This document shows, one piece after another, positions 1-6,108 of a DNA stretch of 7,338 nucleotides. The notes beneath the pieces are model-generated. The model saw nothing but the letters and a program-made list of their open reading frames with translations. It did not search any database and was not told where the DNA came from. The position numbers were made by a program, and so were the translations under genes. Source of the DNA: Bacteroidales bacterium. GTDB taxonomy: Bacteria > Bacteroidota > Bacteroidia > Bacteroidales > VadinHA17. The DNA lies in assembly GCA_025455505.1 (NCBI GenBank), contig JALOMK010000140.1:1-7338 (forward strand), given 5' to 3'. Each line of letters starts with the position of its first letter. Within the stretch, counting starts at the first letter, position 1.

Positions 1-629
1 AGCATCTCGTTGGCCGATAACTGGATACTTGCAACCAGGCCCAGGAGGGTGTCCTTGAAAACAAGTATCAGAACAGCTGCCATTGCCCCTATGCCTGTCA
101 GGAGTACACTGATGTCCTTTTTGAAAATTACGGATACTACAATGAGCAGCGAAACCAGGTATATTATGATCTTAACGAGTTGCACGTACCCCTTTATATG
201 CCTGTGCTGCGAGATTGGAAGAGTTTTGTAGATCTGATGCCAGGCCTCAATGAATGCTGTGATGACTATTGTCCCGGCCAGAACCATATATATATAGGCA
301 AGTTTATGGACAGCAAGAAGCCAGCCTGGATATGCCTTTAGCGCCCATCCGGCCATCGACCAGATTACCCAGGCCGGGGCAAGATGGGATAGTCTTGTAA
401 AAACCTTCTGTTCAAGAAAAATATCATCCCAGGTCGATACGGTCCTTTTGATTATCCTTGTGACAATGCTAAGTATGATGCTCTTTGCAGTCAGGTTGGC
501 CAGCCAGCTCAGGAAGATGACAAACACAACAAGCAGAAGAGTGCTTAATACAATTGACAGATTGTAGCTTAATCCCGAACTTATAAGTAAATCCCTTAAC
601 CATAAGGAAGGGTCCTCGAAAAAAAGCAT
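1..629 (-). CDS. Mechanosensitive ion channel, MscS family (YbdG-like), N-terminal part, cut by window edge
   Basis: Reading from the ATG at 629 down to the left edge gives 209 residues with no stop. An in-frame TGA lies two codons upstream of this ATG, which fixes it as the first possible start. The visible part is membrane-rich, with hydrophobic segments near residues 24-46, 77-97, 107-130 and 147-168. A glycine/alanine-rich pore helix follows at about 173-205, reading VLLTGIGAMAAVLILVFKDT and then LLGLVASIQLSANEM. That FKDTxLGxxASIQLSANxM stretch is typical of the MscS channel domain in YbdG-type (miniconductance) proteins. The cytoplasmic beta domain and C-terminus lie outside the window. 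Such channels sit in the inner membrane and release solutes during hypo-osmotic shock. The gene is divergent from the M64 peptidase across a 95-nt gap. The family call is firm; the YbdG-like subgroup is judged from motif and topology only. Confidence 0.85.
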   Translation of the reverse strand, partial: MLFFEDPSLWLRDLLISSGLSYNLSIVLSTLLLVVFVIFLSWLANLTAKSIILSIVTRIIKRTVSTWDDIFLEQKVFTRLSHLAPAWVIWSMAGWALKAYPGWLLAVHKLAYIYMVLAGTIVITAFIEAWHQIYKTLPISQHRHIKGYVQLVKIIIYLVSLLIVVSVIFKKDISVLLTGIGAMAAVLILVFKDTLLGLVASIQLSANEM

Positions 630-650
630 AGGTCATAAGATTAATTACCG

Positions 651-658
651 CAAAAGTA
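651..658 (-). promoter_or_regulatory. Candidate Bacteroidota -7 promoter element for the mechanosensitive channel gene
   Basis: On the minus strand the sequence is TACTTTTG, an exact match to the Bacteroidota -7 consensus TAnnTTTG. It lies 21 nt before the channel ATG, so transcription would start roughly 15 nt upstream of the coding region. No convincing TTTG -33 element is seen 19-21 nt further upstream, so the call rests on one element and its position. Confidence 0.4.
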
Positions 659-690
659 TATAAATAATCCAATCTCTTCCCGATAATTTT

Positions 691-698
691 TAGCTTTA
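691..698 (+). promoter_or_regulatory. Weak candidate -7 element for the M64 peptidase gene
   Basis: TAGCTTTA matches seven of eight positions of TAnnTTTG and lies 26 nt before the peptidase ATG in an AT-rich divergent intergenic region. No clear -33 element accompanies it, so this is only a positional suggestion. Confidence 0.2.
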
Positions 699-724
699 CG
701 AAAGGATTAATACAAACAGGGATC

Positions 725-1999
725 ATGAAAAAAATACTTTGTATTCTGATACTGGCAGGATCACTGCCGCTTTACTCTCAAACTGACTTTGACTCTTACT
801 TCCATGACAGGACTTTAAGGGTTGATTTCATGTTCGCCGGTAACAGTTCAAAGACAAAGGTTTATCCGGTTTCAATGAAAGAAGAGGGAAAATGGGCAGG
901 ACCTGTAAACAAGCTTACCGATCCCTTTAACTATGGGAATTTCAGATATGAGCTTTATAGCATGCCGGAAAACAGGCTTGTATTCCAGAAAGGTTTTTCA
1001 AGCCTGTACCAGGAATGGCAAACTACCGCGGAAGCAAAAAATATCGAAAGATCCTTCTATGAAGTAGTAAAGATGCCATTTCCGAAAAACAAGGTCAGGT
1101 TAGTTCTCTCAGTGCGTGAGAGGAACGGCTCCTTTTCAGTACTATACGAAACAATAATTGATCCCTCCGATTATTTTATCAGGAAAGAAAGTCCTGTAAA
1201 AGTCGGCACAGCAAGGATCCATGGCACCGGGGATCCTCATAGCTCGGTTGACCTCGTTTTTGTAGCAGAAGGATACAGGCAGGATGAGATTGTAAAATTC
1301 AGGGAGGATGTTAAAAACATGACTGAAGTCCTCTTTTCTGAAGCGCCATTCGGACAGTATCGTGACAGATTCAATATATGGGCTGTTGAAGCAGTATCGC
1401 AGGAGTCCGGAACTGACATTCCCGGTAAAAATACATATGCCAATACTGCCTTGAACTCCTCTTTCTATACCTTCGACCTGGACAGGTACCTGACGACCCA
1501 GGATATCAAATCGGTTAATGATTATGCCGCCGTTGTCCCCCACGACCATATAATTGTCCTTGTTAACAGTGCCGATTACGGAGGTGGAGGGGTATACAAC
1601 TATTACAGCGGAACAACTGCAAGACATGAACTATCACCAAAGGTCTTCATCCATGAATTCGGTCATGGCTTTGCAGGTCTCGCTGACGAGTATTATTCTT
1701 CAGAAGTGGCATACGAGGAATTCTATCCTTTGAATGTAGAGCCATGGGAACCAAACATAACAACAATGGTGGACTTCGGAAGCAAATGGAAGGCCCTGAT
1801 AGCGCCCGGAACACCTGTGCCGACACCCGCAGAAGAGAAATACAGGAATACAACAGGATTGTTCGAGGGAGGAGGATATTCTGCCCGGGGTATTTTCAGG
1901 CCTGAAATTGACTGCAGGATGAAAAGCAATGGACCGAAAGGTTATTGCAACGTATGCAAAAGTGCAATTGAGGCAATGATAAGATTCTATTCTGAATAG
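725..1999 (+). CDS. Secreted M64 family (IgA peptidase-like) zinc metallopeptidase
   Basis: The 424-residue product begins with a cleavable signal peptide (MKKILCILILAGSLPLYSQ), so it is exported. Residues about 20-160 form the N-terminal beta-rich M64_N-like domain. The catalytic domain follows at about 165-420. Its zinc site is HEFGHGFAGLADEYY: H310 and H314 are ligands, E311 is the general base, and D321/E322 in the GLADE turn supply the presumed third ligand. A cysteine cluster near the C-terminus (C397, C408, C411 in CRMKSNGPKGYCNVC) is also family-typical. The type member of M64 cleaves IgA, but most Bacteroidota members have no known substrate, so IgA specificity should not be assumed. 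Length is normal and all key residues are present. The gene stands alone: the upstream neighbour is divergent and the downstream one convergent. The start is the only ATG that gives a signal peptide. Confidence 0.92.
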   Translation: MKKILCILILAGSLPLYSQTDFDSYFHDRTLRVDFMFAGNSSKTKVYPVSMKEEGKWAGPVNKLTDPFNYGNFRYELYSMPENRLVFQKGFSSLYQEWQTTAEAKNIERSFYEVVKMPFPKNKVRLVLSVRERNGSFSVLYETIIDPSDYFIRKESPVKVGTARIHGTGDPHSSVDLVFVAEGYRQDEIVKFREDVKNMTEVLFSEAPFGQYRDRFNIWAVEAVSQESGTDIPGKNTYANTALNSSFYTFDLDRYLTTQDIKSVNDYAAVVPHDHIIVLVNSADYGGGGVYNYYSGTTARHELSPKVFIHEFGHGFAGLADEYYSSEVAYEEFYPLNVEPWEPNITTMVDFGSKWKALIAPGTPVPTPAEEKYRNTTGLFEGGGYSARGIFRPEIDCRMKSNGPKGYCNVCKSAIEAMIRFYSE

Positions 2000-2022
2000 T
2001 CTCCGGATTAATTCCCGACAGG

Positions 2023-2104
2023 AATAAATAAAAATGCCTTCAGTCCGGCAACGGTTGACCCTGTAATAATTCAGATTCAGTCAACCGATAACACGCTGAA
2101 GGCA
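2023..2104 (-). terminator. Large nested hairpin with T-rich tail, probable terminator of the minus-strand DUF6249-like gene
   Basis: Two nested perfect inverted repeats are present. The outer arms are TGCCTTCAG (2035-2043) and CTGAAGGCA (2096-2104). The inner arms are CGGTTGAC (2052-2059) and GTCAACCG (2080-2087). They are separated by a symmetric 8 x 8 nt internal loop and closed by a 20-nt loop. Read on the minus strand, the outer stem is followed directly by TTTTTATTTATT (2034-2023), as expected of an intrinsic terminator for the gene ending at 2127. There is no T-tract on the plus-strand side, so it fits termination of the minus-strand gene better than of the M64 gene. The internal loop makes it bulkier than an ordinary terminator. 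Confidence 0.6.
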
Positions 2105-2126
2105 AGCAGGAAATTGAATTGTCAGA

Positions 2127-2471
2127 TTATTTCCCCTTCCTGTCAATGATATAGAATACGACAAGGCTGAGACCACCGAAAAGGAAAATCATTGAAGAGT
2201 AACTGGTATCCTCATCCATAATCGAATTATTGGCAAATACAGAACCTGCAATGATTCCCAGCGCTATTCCTATTGCAAGCATCCCGATCTTAAGAGTAAA
2301 CTTATTCCAGTTTATAAAGGTCTTTCCCCCTTCCTTGCCCGTGTTGAAAAGGCTTGCATCAGCTCCCTTTTCGATTAGTGCCATTCGCTCCCTGTTCCGG
2401 GTAGTATAATATATGTATCCTAATCCGAATACCATGGCGAAGAGTGCGATAAATGTAATAACTGCTTCCAT
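2127..2471 (-). CDS. Small three-helix membrane protein, DUF6249-like
   Basis: This 114-residue protein has three predicted membrane segments: about 4-22 (VITFIALFAMVFGLGYIYY), 58-80 (TLKIGMLAIGIALGIIAGSVF) and 91-109 (SSMIFLFGGLSLVVFYIID). A basic loop of about 23-56 between the first two contains RNRERMALIEKG. The hydrophobic N-terminus followed by a (R)ERxALIEKG motif matches small Bacteroidota membrane proteins grouped as DUF6249, which I recall as commonly sitting beside ECF sigma factor genes. That arrangement is seen here: it is divergent from a sigma factor gene across 116 nt. Its biochemical role is unknown. A poly-A stretch precedes the ATG on the coding strand, as is common in Bacteroidota leaders. 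The gene probably ends at the hairpin just downstream. The family assignment is from memory of motif and context. Confidence 0.75.
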   Translation of the reverse strand: MEAVITFIALFAMVFGLGYIYYTTRNRERMALIEKGADASLFNTGKEGGKTFINWNKFTLKIGMLAIGIALGIIAGSVFANNSIMDEDTSYSSMIFLFGGLSLVVFYIIDRKGK

Positions 2472-2538
2472 CTTTTTTTTGTTTTGGTTAGTGACTCATT
2501 TTGCTCCTTTAGACATCCTTAATCTCCGCCAGGTTACA

Positions 2539-2546
2539 TAATTTTG
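2539..2546 (+). promoter_or_regulatory. Candidate -7 promoter element for the ECF sigma factor gene
   Basis: TAATTTTG is an exact match to the Bacteroidota TAnnTTTG element. It would place the transcript start near 2553, giving leaders of about 35 nt to the ATG at 2588 or 53 nt to the ATG at 2606. This argues against the TTG at 2558 as the translation start. A -33 TTTG is not evident. Confidence 0.4.
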
Positions 2547-2587
2547 AAAAATAAATTTTGCAGACGGGTGTAACCAGAATTTTCCTG

Positions 2588-3181
2588 ATGCGTCAAAGGA
2601 AAGGAATGCAGGGCAAAAGCGACATAGAGTATATTGAACAGGTAATGGCCGGCAATGCAGGATCATTCAGTCATGTTGTGGCCCGGCACAAGGACCATGC
2701 CTTCAACCTAGCATACAGGATTTGCGGAAACCGCGAGGAAGCGGAAGAAATAACCCAGGATTCATTCGTAAAGGCATACAGGGCCCTTGGTGAGTTCAGG
2801 ATGAAAAGCAGCTTTTCAACATGGCTGTACAGGATAGTGTATAACACAGCCATTTCATACATCCGGGGAAGGAAGAAAGGAGCCCTTTCCCTGGAGGATT
2901 TCCCCGCTGATGCGGTTGATTTCCTGGCTGACTGTGAAACGGAAATTGAAGCGGAAAGAGAATACAGGAATTCTCTTCTTAACTTTGCGCTTCAGAAACT
3001 GAGTGAAGATGAGAGGGCATTAATAAGCCTTTATTACTACGAGGAACTGAATCTTGATGAAATGGAGGCAGTTACAGGTATTGATAAATCCAACATAAAG
3101 GTAAAACTGTTCCGCTCCAGGCAGAAGATGTATGCGATTATTATGAAGGAAGAAAACAAAAAAACTGTTTACAATGAATAA
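2588..3181 (+). CDS. ECF-type RNA polymerase sigma factor (sigma-70 family)
   Basis: The product is 197 residues from the ATG at 2588. The frame is open from a TTG at 2558, but that lies almost on the predicted transcript start. The ATG at 2606 (191 residues), preceded by AAAGGAAAGGA, is an equally serious alternative. Counting from 2588, region sigma-2 spans about 27-97 and includes the characteristic DHAFNLAYRICGNREEAEEI, QDSFVKAYRALGEF and FSTWLYRIVYNTAISYIRGR. A variable linker of about 98-130 follows. Region sigma-4 is at about 132-186 (ALQKLSEDERALISLYYYEE and IDKSNIKVKLFRSRQKM), forming the -35-binding helix-turn-helix. No sigma-3 region is present, as expected of the extracytoplasmic-function group. 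It directs RNA polymerase to a specific promoter set. The 3' end overlaps the next gene by 8 bp, implying translational coupling with a putative regulatory partner. Confidence 0.92.
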   Translation: MRQRKGMQGKSDIEYIEQVMAGNAGSFSHVVARHKDHAFNLAYRICGNREEAEEITQDSFVKAYRALGEFRMKSSFSTWLYRIVYNTAISYIRGRKKGALSLEDFPADAVDFLADCETEIEAEREYRNSLLNFALQKLSEDERALISLYYYEELNLDEMEAVTGIDKSNIKVKLFRSRQKMYAIIMKEENKKTVYNE

Positions 3182-3590
3182 AAAAATCCATGACAGCAGC
3201 GATCCGCTCAGGAGTTACATGAACCCGGGCATGCTGGAAAATGCACCTGACAGTATGGAGGCAGGGATCATGTCAAGGATTTTCCTTGAACCTGTCAAAA
3301 ACAGCGAACCTGCAACGAAAAACCAGGGACTGTGGATTTCAGCAATCTCGGCGGGTGTGGTTCTTGCCCTTGTTCTTGCTGCTGTAATTCTGATTCCTTA
3401 TGACGGGATAATTAACATCCCGTTCACCGGACTCAGCCTGAATCTTGATATTGCAATTCCGGATTTTAGTTTTACAGAATTAAGATCAATTGATCTTCCG
3501 AGGATACTTATATCAATAAGTGCCGGAGTAATCCTTCTTTCTGTATTGGACAAAATCCTTTACAGGGCATTTCACAGGGATCACGATTAA
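3174..3590 (+). CDS. Two-helix membrane protein coupled to the sigma factor, possible anti-sigma factor
   Basis: The start ATG lies inside the end of the sigma gene (ATGAATAA, 8-bp overlap), so the two are almost certainly co-transcribed and coupled. The 138-residue product has a polar N-terminal stretch of about 1-50 and membrane segments at about 53-75 and 109-127. The hydrophilic loop between them (about 76-108) ends in a short D/E/R-bearing stretch, and the basic tail is HRDHD. The N-terminal LENAPDSMEAGIMSRI resembles the E-x-AP...x(V/I)M-x-RI motif seen in membrane proteins encoded next to Bacteroidota sigma factors. I do not recognise a zinc-binding anti-sigma motif or an RseA-like domain. 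An anti-sigma or sigma-modulating role is therefore inferred from coupling, topology and position, not from a known domain. Confidence 0.7.
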   Translation: MNKKIHDSSDPLRSYMNPGMLENAPDSMEAGIMSRIFLEPVKNSEPATKNQGLWISAISAGVVLALVLAAVILIPYDGIINIPFTGLSLNLDIAIPDFSFTELRSIDLPRILISISAGVILLSVLDKILYRAFHRDHD

Positions 3591-3617
3591 GTCCTGCTGG
3601 AAGTCCTGCTGGAAGTC
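3589..3617. repeat. 12-bp tandem repeat between convergent genes
   Basis: The unit AAGTCCTGCTGG occurs at 3589-3600 and again, identical, at 3601-3612, followed by the first five bases of a third copy (3613-3617). It begins in the stop codon of the upstream membrane protein gene and runs into the stop codon of clpS on the other strand. It therefore fills the whole 25-nt gap between the two genes. It has no strong dyad symmetry and no T-tract, so it does not look like a terminator. Replication slippage is the simplest explanation. Confidence 0.85.
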
Positions 3618-3897
3618 ATTCAGCAATTTCAACTACCTCCGAACTCAGTCCCTTAAGGATAAGAGAATTGCACATTGCGGCAAGAAGATTATCAGATCCC
3701 CTTTTAATATCACATTTTCCCCTGAAATGAACTATAAGGGCACACTGTTCAGCCTGGATACTGTCGTGCCCGCATACCTCCACCAGTGACTTGATCACAT
3801 GATCGAAAGTATTGAAATCATCATTATACAACATCAGGACCTTTCCAAAGATCCTTCCTTCAAGCATGTCTTCCCTGCGAAGTTCCTTTTCTTTCAT
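3616..3897 (-). CDS. clpS: ATP-dependent Clp protease adaptor protein ClpS
   Basis: ClpS binds the N-domain of the ClpA/ClpC unfoldase and delivers substrates with bulky hydrophobic N-terminal residues (N-end rule) to ClpP. The 93-residue product has the usual size. After a short charged extension (about 1-18) the core begins at VLMLYNDDFNTFDHVI. N25, D26 and D27 of the NDD motif and H57 in ALIVHFRGK correspond to the N-degron pocket residues of E. coli ClpS (N34, D35, H66). The rest of the fold (IQAEQCALIVH, followed by the C-terminal LILKGLSSEVVEIAE strand) is also recognisable. The gene starts 2 nt after the stop codon of the SPOR-domain gene, so the two are likely co-transcribed. It converges on the sigma-factor operon. 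No missing or substituted key residue is seen. Confidence 0.88.
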   Translation of the reverse strand: MKEKELRREDMLEGRIFGKVLMLYNDDFNTFDHVIKSLVEVCGHDSIQAEQCALIVHFRGKCDIKRGSDNLLAAMCNSLILKGLSSEVVEIAE

Positions 3898-3899
3898 TG

Positions 3900-5543
3900 T
3901 CAGTTCTCAAAAAGCTTTTTAGCTCTCTCAAGAGGGATTTCCTTATCACCCAGCCATGCTACAACCTTTGCTTCAGGATAGCCGTTCCGCATAAGAAGGT
4001 CGGCATATTCTGCAGCGCTCTCGGGGGTAATAAAGCGTCCAATCATGTATGATGTCTTTCCGTCTTCGAGGGTTCTAACCTCCAGCCCCCTGCTCCCGGC
4101 TATTTTCTTGAGTGTCTCGGCTGCATCATCCTTAACAGGTTTGGCAGGTCGCATGGCTTCAACCCTGAAAGTCAGTTCAGGGGGAATTGTATCACTTGCT
4201 GCCACTGATTTAGAACCGGCGGTTCCATACAAAGGTTTGTCTCCCCACTCTTTCTCAAGTACTGTTGCCCTGTCGGAAGAAACGCTCTTGCCGTCGAGAA
4301 GAGACACTATAAAGGAATCCTTGAATCCTTTGGCCTTGACAGTATTCAGGGCCTGTCGCGCATCAGCTATCTTCCTGAAAATTCCAACATAATATGCTGT
4401 CTTGTCCGTACCCTGTACGCGGAAACCCTGCGCAGGTGCAAGCCCTTTAAAGTAGGATGCAGTCAGAGGATTCCTGAAAACTCCCATCTGAATCCTGTAT
4501 ACAAGTCCGGAAGGAATCTGAGGATCGATCTCAACCTTGCCAGCGTTACCGGGGATGGAACTGAACAATACTGTTGAACCTGCAACGGAGGCCGGGACGC
4601 CTGCCGCCGGAACAGACTGAACCTTTCCTTTGCCACCAGCGTCAGTAGCTGGTGCCTGCCCTGTACTATTTTCAACTGTTGCTGCTGGTTTGGGGTTCAT
4701 TGCAGCCCTGGCCTCATTATATTTCTCGTCTGCCTTTTTCTGGAATGATGCAGCCTGGGCTTCATATGCTGAAATGGAGGCAACAACCCTCTGCTTTTCC
4801 TCTGCAGAAATACTATTCAGATTTGCTTTCCCGCTTGCGGCAAGAGCATTCAGTGAATCGGCCCTGATCTGGTATTCAAGAGCCTGCGACAATATCAATT
4901 CATACTCAGATGTAACAGCCTGCCTTGGAGTAGTTTTCTTTTCAGTACTTGCCACGGCAGCAGGAACGACTGCCACAGGGGCAGCAACAGGAGGATCTTT
5001 TCCTGTTTCCGGGGCTGGAGCTTCATTCCTGATTTCTGTCTTTGGCTCAGCCGCTTCAGCCGGCTGTACGGGTATGGCGCCCTTATTGTCCATGCACTGC
5101 TGGACAAACTGGGGAACGCCCATTTCCCTGGCGCTTTTCTTGCCTGCCTGGTCAGTATACAGGTTATATGCCTCAATTGCAGAAAGATAGTTGCCTGACA
5201 TCTGCCTGGCTCTGCCTAGATAGAACCATGCGTCAGACGATATAGTCTTCACAGCAGATGCCCCCTGCAGAGATTCTTCAATTAGTCCGGCAGCCTTAAG
5301 CGGGTCCCTGTTCAACTTTACAAGACAAACACCAGAGTAATACTTATAGAGGGGATCCTTTGTGAATATTTTCAGCAGCTCGCTGAATTCTTTGTAGGCA
5401 GTTTCATAATCTCCTTTGGAGAAGGCCTCCAGAGATGACTGTCTGGATGGTTTCCTTGTATCTTCCTGGGCATGAATAACAGAAGTACACTGAATCAAAA
5501 CAGCAAGGGTGAATAAGCGGAAAAGCTTCAGGAATAATCTCAT
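3900..5543 (-). CDS. Secreted TPR and double SPOR-domain protein
   Basis: From the ATG at 5543 the product has 547 residues. A TTG four codons upstream would extend it but would precede the signal peptide, so I chose the ATG. Residues 1-26 form a signal peptide (hydrophobic FLKLFRLFTLAVLI, ending VIHAQ). About 34-135 is a TPR-like helical array (EAFSKGDYETAYKEF; DAWFYLGRARQMSGNYLSAI). About 155-205 is a low-complexity Pro/Ala/Glu linker, and about 210-285 an Ala/Lys-rich helical, possibly coiled-coil segment. A SPOR domain lies at about 346-416 (VYRIQMGVFRNP...YYVGIF...AKGFKDSFIVS). A second, more divergent SPOR-like repeat is at about 458-533 (LTFRVEAM...SYMIGRF...RNGYPEAKVVAW). SPOR domains bind denuded peptidoglycan glycan strands, so an envelope or septal role in the periplasm is likely. 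It heads an apparent operon with clpS and is divergent from bcp. Confidence 0.85.
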   Translation of the reverse strand: MRLFLKLFRLFTLAVLIQCTSVIHAQEDTRKPSRQSSLEAFSKGDYETAYKEFSELLKIFTKDPLYKYYSGVCLVKLNRDPLKAAGLIEESLQGASAVKTISSDAWFYLGRARQMSGNYLSAIEAYNLYTDQAGKKSAREMGVPQFVQQCMDNKGAIPVQPAEAAEPKTEIRNEAPAPETGKDPPVAAPVAVVPAAVASTEKKTTPRQAVTSEYELILSQALEYQIRADSLNALAASGKANLNSISAEEKQRVVASISAYEAQAASFQKKADEKYNEARAAMNPKPAATVENSTGQAPATDAGGKGKVQSVPAAGVPASVAGSTVLFSSIPGNAGKVEIDPQIPSGLVYRIQMGVFRNPLTASYFKGLAPAQGFRVQGTDKTAYYVGIFRKIADARQALNTVKAKGFKDSFIVSLLDGKSVSSDRATVLEKEWGDKPLYGTAGSKSVAASDTIPPELTFRVEAMRPAKPVKDDAAETLKKIAGSRGLEVRTLEDGKTSYMIGRFITPESAAEYADLLMRNGYPEAKVVAWLGDKEIPLERAKKLFEN

Positions 5544-5560
5544 GCCGGAGTTCAATAGTT

Positions 5561-5617
5561 ATTTACTAACATTTACTATAATACTTTCAGAATACGACTC
5601 AAACTTCGTAAATTTAC
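5561..5617. promoter_or_regulatory. Divergent intergenic region with three ATTTAC motifs
   Basis: The AT-rich gap between the SPOR gene and bcp contains ATTTACTA at 5561-5568 and again at 5571-5578, exactly 10 bp apart. A third ATTTAC at 5612-5617 is embedded in the perfect 10-bp palindrome GTAAATTTAC (5608-5617). One helical turn between the two direct repeats fits binding of a regulator on one DNA face, but AT-rich sequence also gives such repeats by chance. No known operator is recognised. Confidence 0.3.
5585..5616 (+). promoter_or_regulatory. Candidate promoter of the bcp-recA operon
   Basis: TTTC at 5585-5588 and TAAATTTA at 5609-5616 each differ by one base from the Bacteroidota -33 (TTTG) and -7 (TAnnTTTG) elements. 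Their spacer of 20 nt is within the usual range. The transcript would start near 5623, leaving a leader of about 18 nt before the bcp ATG at 5641. No recognised LexA or OxyR site is visible. Confidence 0.35.
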
Positions 5618-5640
5618 CCGTAATAACAAAATATAATAAC

Positions 5641-6102
5641 ATGGCACAGTTAAAGGAGGGATCAAAAGCGCCCCCGTTTGAAGGTATCGACCAGGAGGGC
5701 AGACATATTAAGCTCGACGATTTTGCCGGCCGGAAAGTAATCCTGTACTTCTATCCCAAGGACAACACATCCGGATGCACTGCAGAAGCCTGTAACCTCA
5801 GGGACAATTATGAGGATCTCATTAAGAAGGGTTTTGCTGTTGTAGGTGTAAGTCCTGATTCTGAAAAATCTCATAAGGGATTCGCATCCAAATATTCCCT
5901 CCCCTTTCCGCTTATAGCTGACACTTCAATGAAGATCCTTTCAGATTACGGCGTCTGGGGAGAGAAAAAAATGTATGGGAAAAGCTATATGGGAGTAATC
6001 CGGACAACCTTTGTTATTGATGAAAAGGGTATAATTGAGAAGATTATCTCAAAGGTTGACACAGGCGATCATGCAAACCAGATTTATGGATTATATAAAT
6101 GA
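5641..6102 (+). CDS. bcp: Thioredoxin-dependent thiol peroxidase (Bcp/PrxQ-type peroxiredoxin)
   Basis: This enzyme reduces hydrogen peroxide and organic hydroperoxides using thioredoxin in the cytoplasm. The 153-residue product has the full thioredoxin-like AhpC/TSA fold. The active-site segment is FYPKDNTSGCTAEACNLRD, with peroxidatic C46 in the TxxC motif (T43-C46). The resolving C51 lies five residues on, the spacing that marks the PrxQ/Bcp group. R121 in RTTFVID is the conserved active-site arginine. The frame stays open upstream to 5509, but that extension overlaps the divergent SPOR gene and has no family resemblance. The ATG at 5641 matches the normal N-terminus (MAQLKEGSKAPPF). It is separated from recA by only 6 nt, so it is almost certainly co-transcribed with it; linkage of these two genes is known from other Bacteroidales. 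Confidence 0.93.
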   Translation: MAQLKEGSKAPPFEGIDQEGRHIKLDDFAGRKVILYFYPKDNTSGCTAEACNLRDNYEDLIKKGFAVVGVSPDSEKSHKGFASKYSLPFPLIADTSMKILSDYGVWGEKKMYGKSYMGVIRTTFVIDEKGIIEKIISKVDTGDHANQIYGLYK

Positions 6103-6108
6103 GTATAT

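Noticed and set aside
469..726. 85-codon minus-strand open frame across the channel gene and the divergent promoter region
   Set aside because: It overlaps the MscS coding region in another frame on the same strand, covers the intergenic gap, and its translation has no family character.
1142..1627. 161-codon minus-strand open frame inside the M64 gene
   Set aside because: It is antisense to the conserved catalytic region of a well-supported gene and has no recognisable domain or leader.
2488..2510. Minus-strand mini-ORF ATG AGT CAC TAA preceded by AAAGGAG, upstream of the DUF6249-like gene
   Set aside because: It encodes only three residues, and Shine-Dalgarno sequences are of little use in Bacteroidota. 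It could be a leader peptide, but nothing beyond chance supports it.
2558..2587. TTG-initiated N-terminal extension of the sigma factor
   Set aside because: The TTG lies about 5 nt after the transcript start predicted from the TAATTTTG element, and the extra residues have no resemblance to sigma factors. ATG at 2588 or 2606 is more likely.
3589..3617. CRISPR-like or terminator interpretation of the 12-bp tandem repeat
   Set aside because: The repeats are directly abutting with no spacers, there are only two full copies, and there is no stable stem or T-tract.
4630..5190. Long plus-strand open frame opposite the SPOR gene
   Set aside because: It is a shadow of the Ala/Pro-rich linker on the other strand. 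The SPOR frame has a signal peptide and recognisable domains, while this one has low-complexity Ser/Ala sequence only.
5509..5640. Upstream extension of the bcp reading frame
   Set aside because: It overlaps the 5' end of the divergent SPOR gene and adds 44 residues with no peroxiredoxin similarity. The ATG at 5641 gives the normal family N-terminus.
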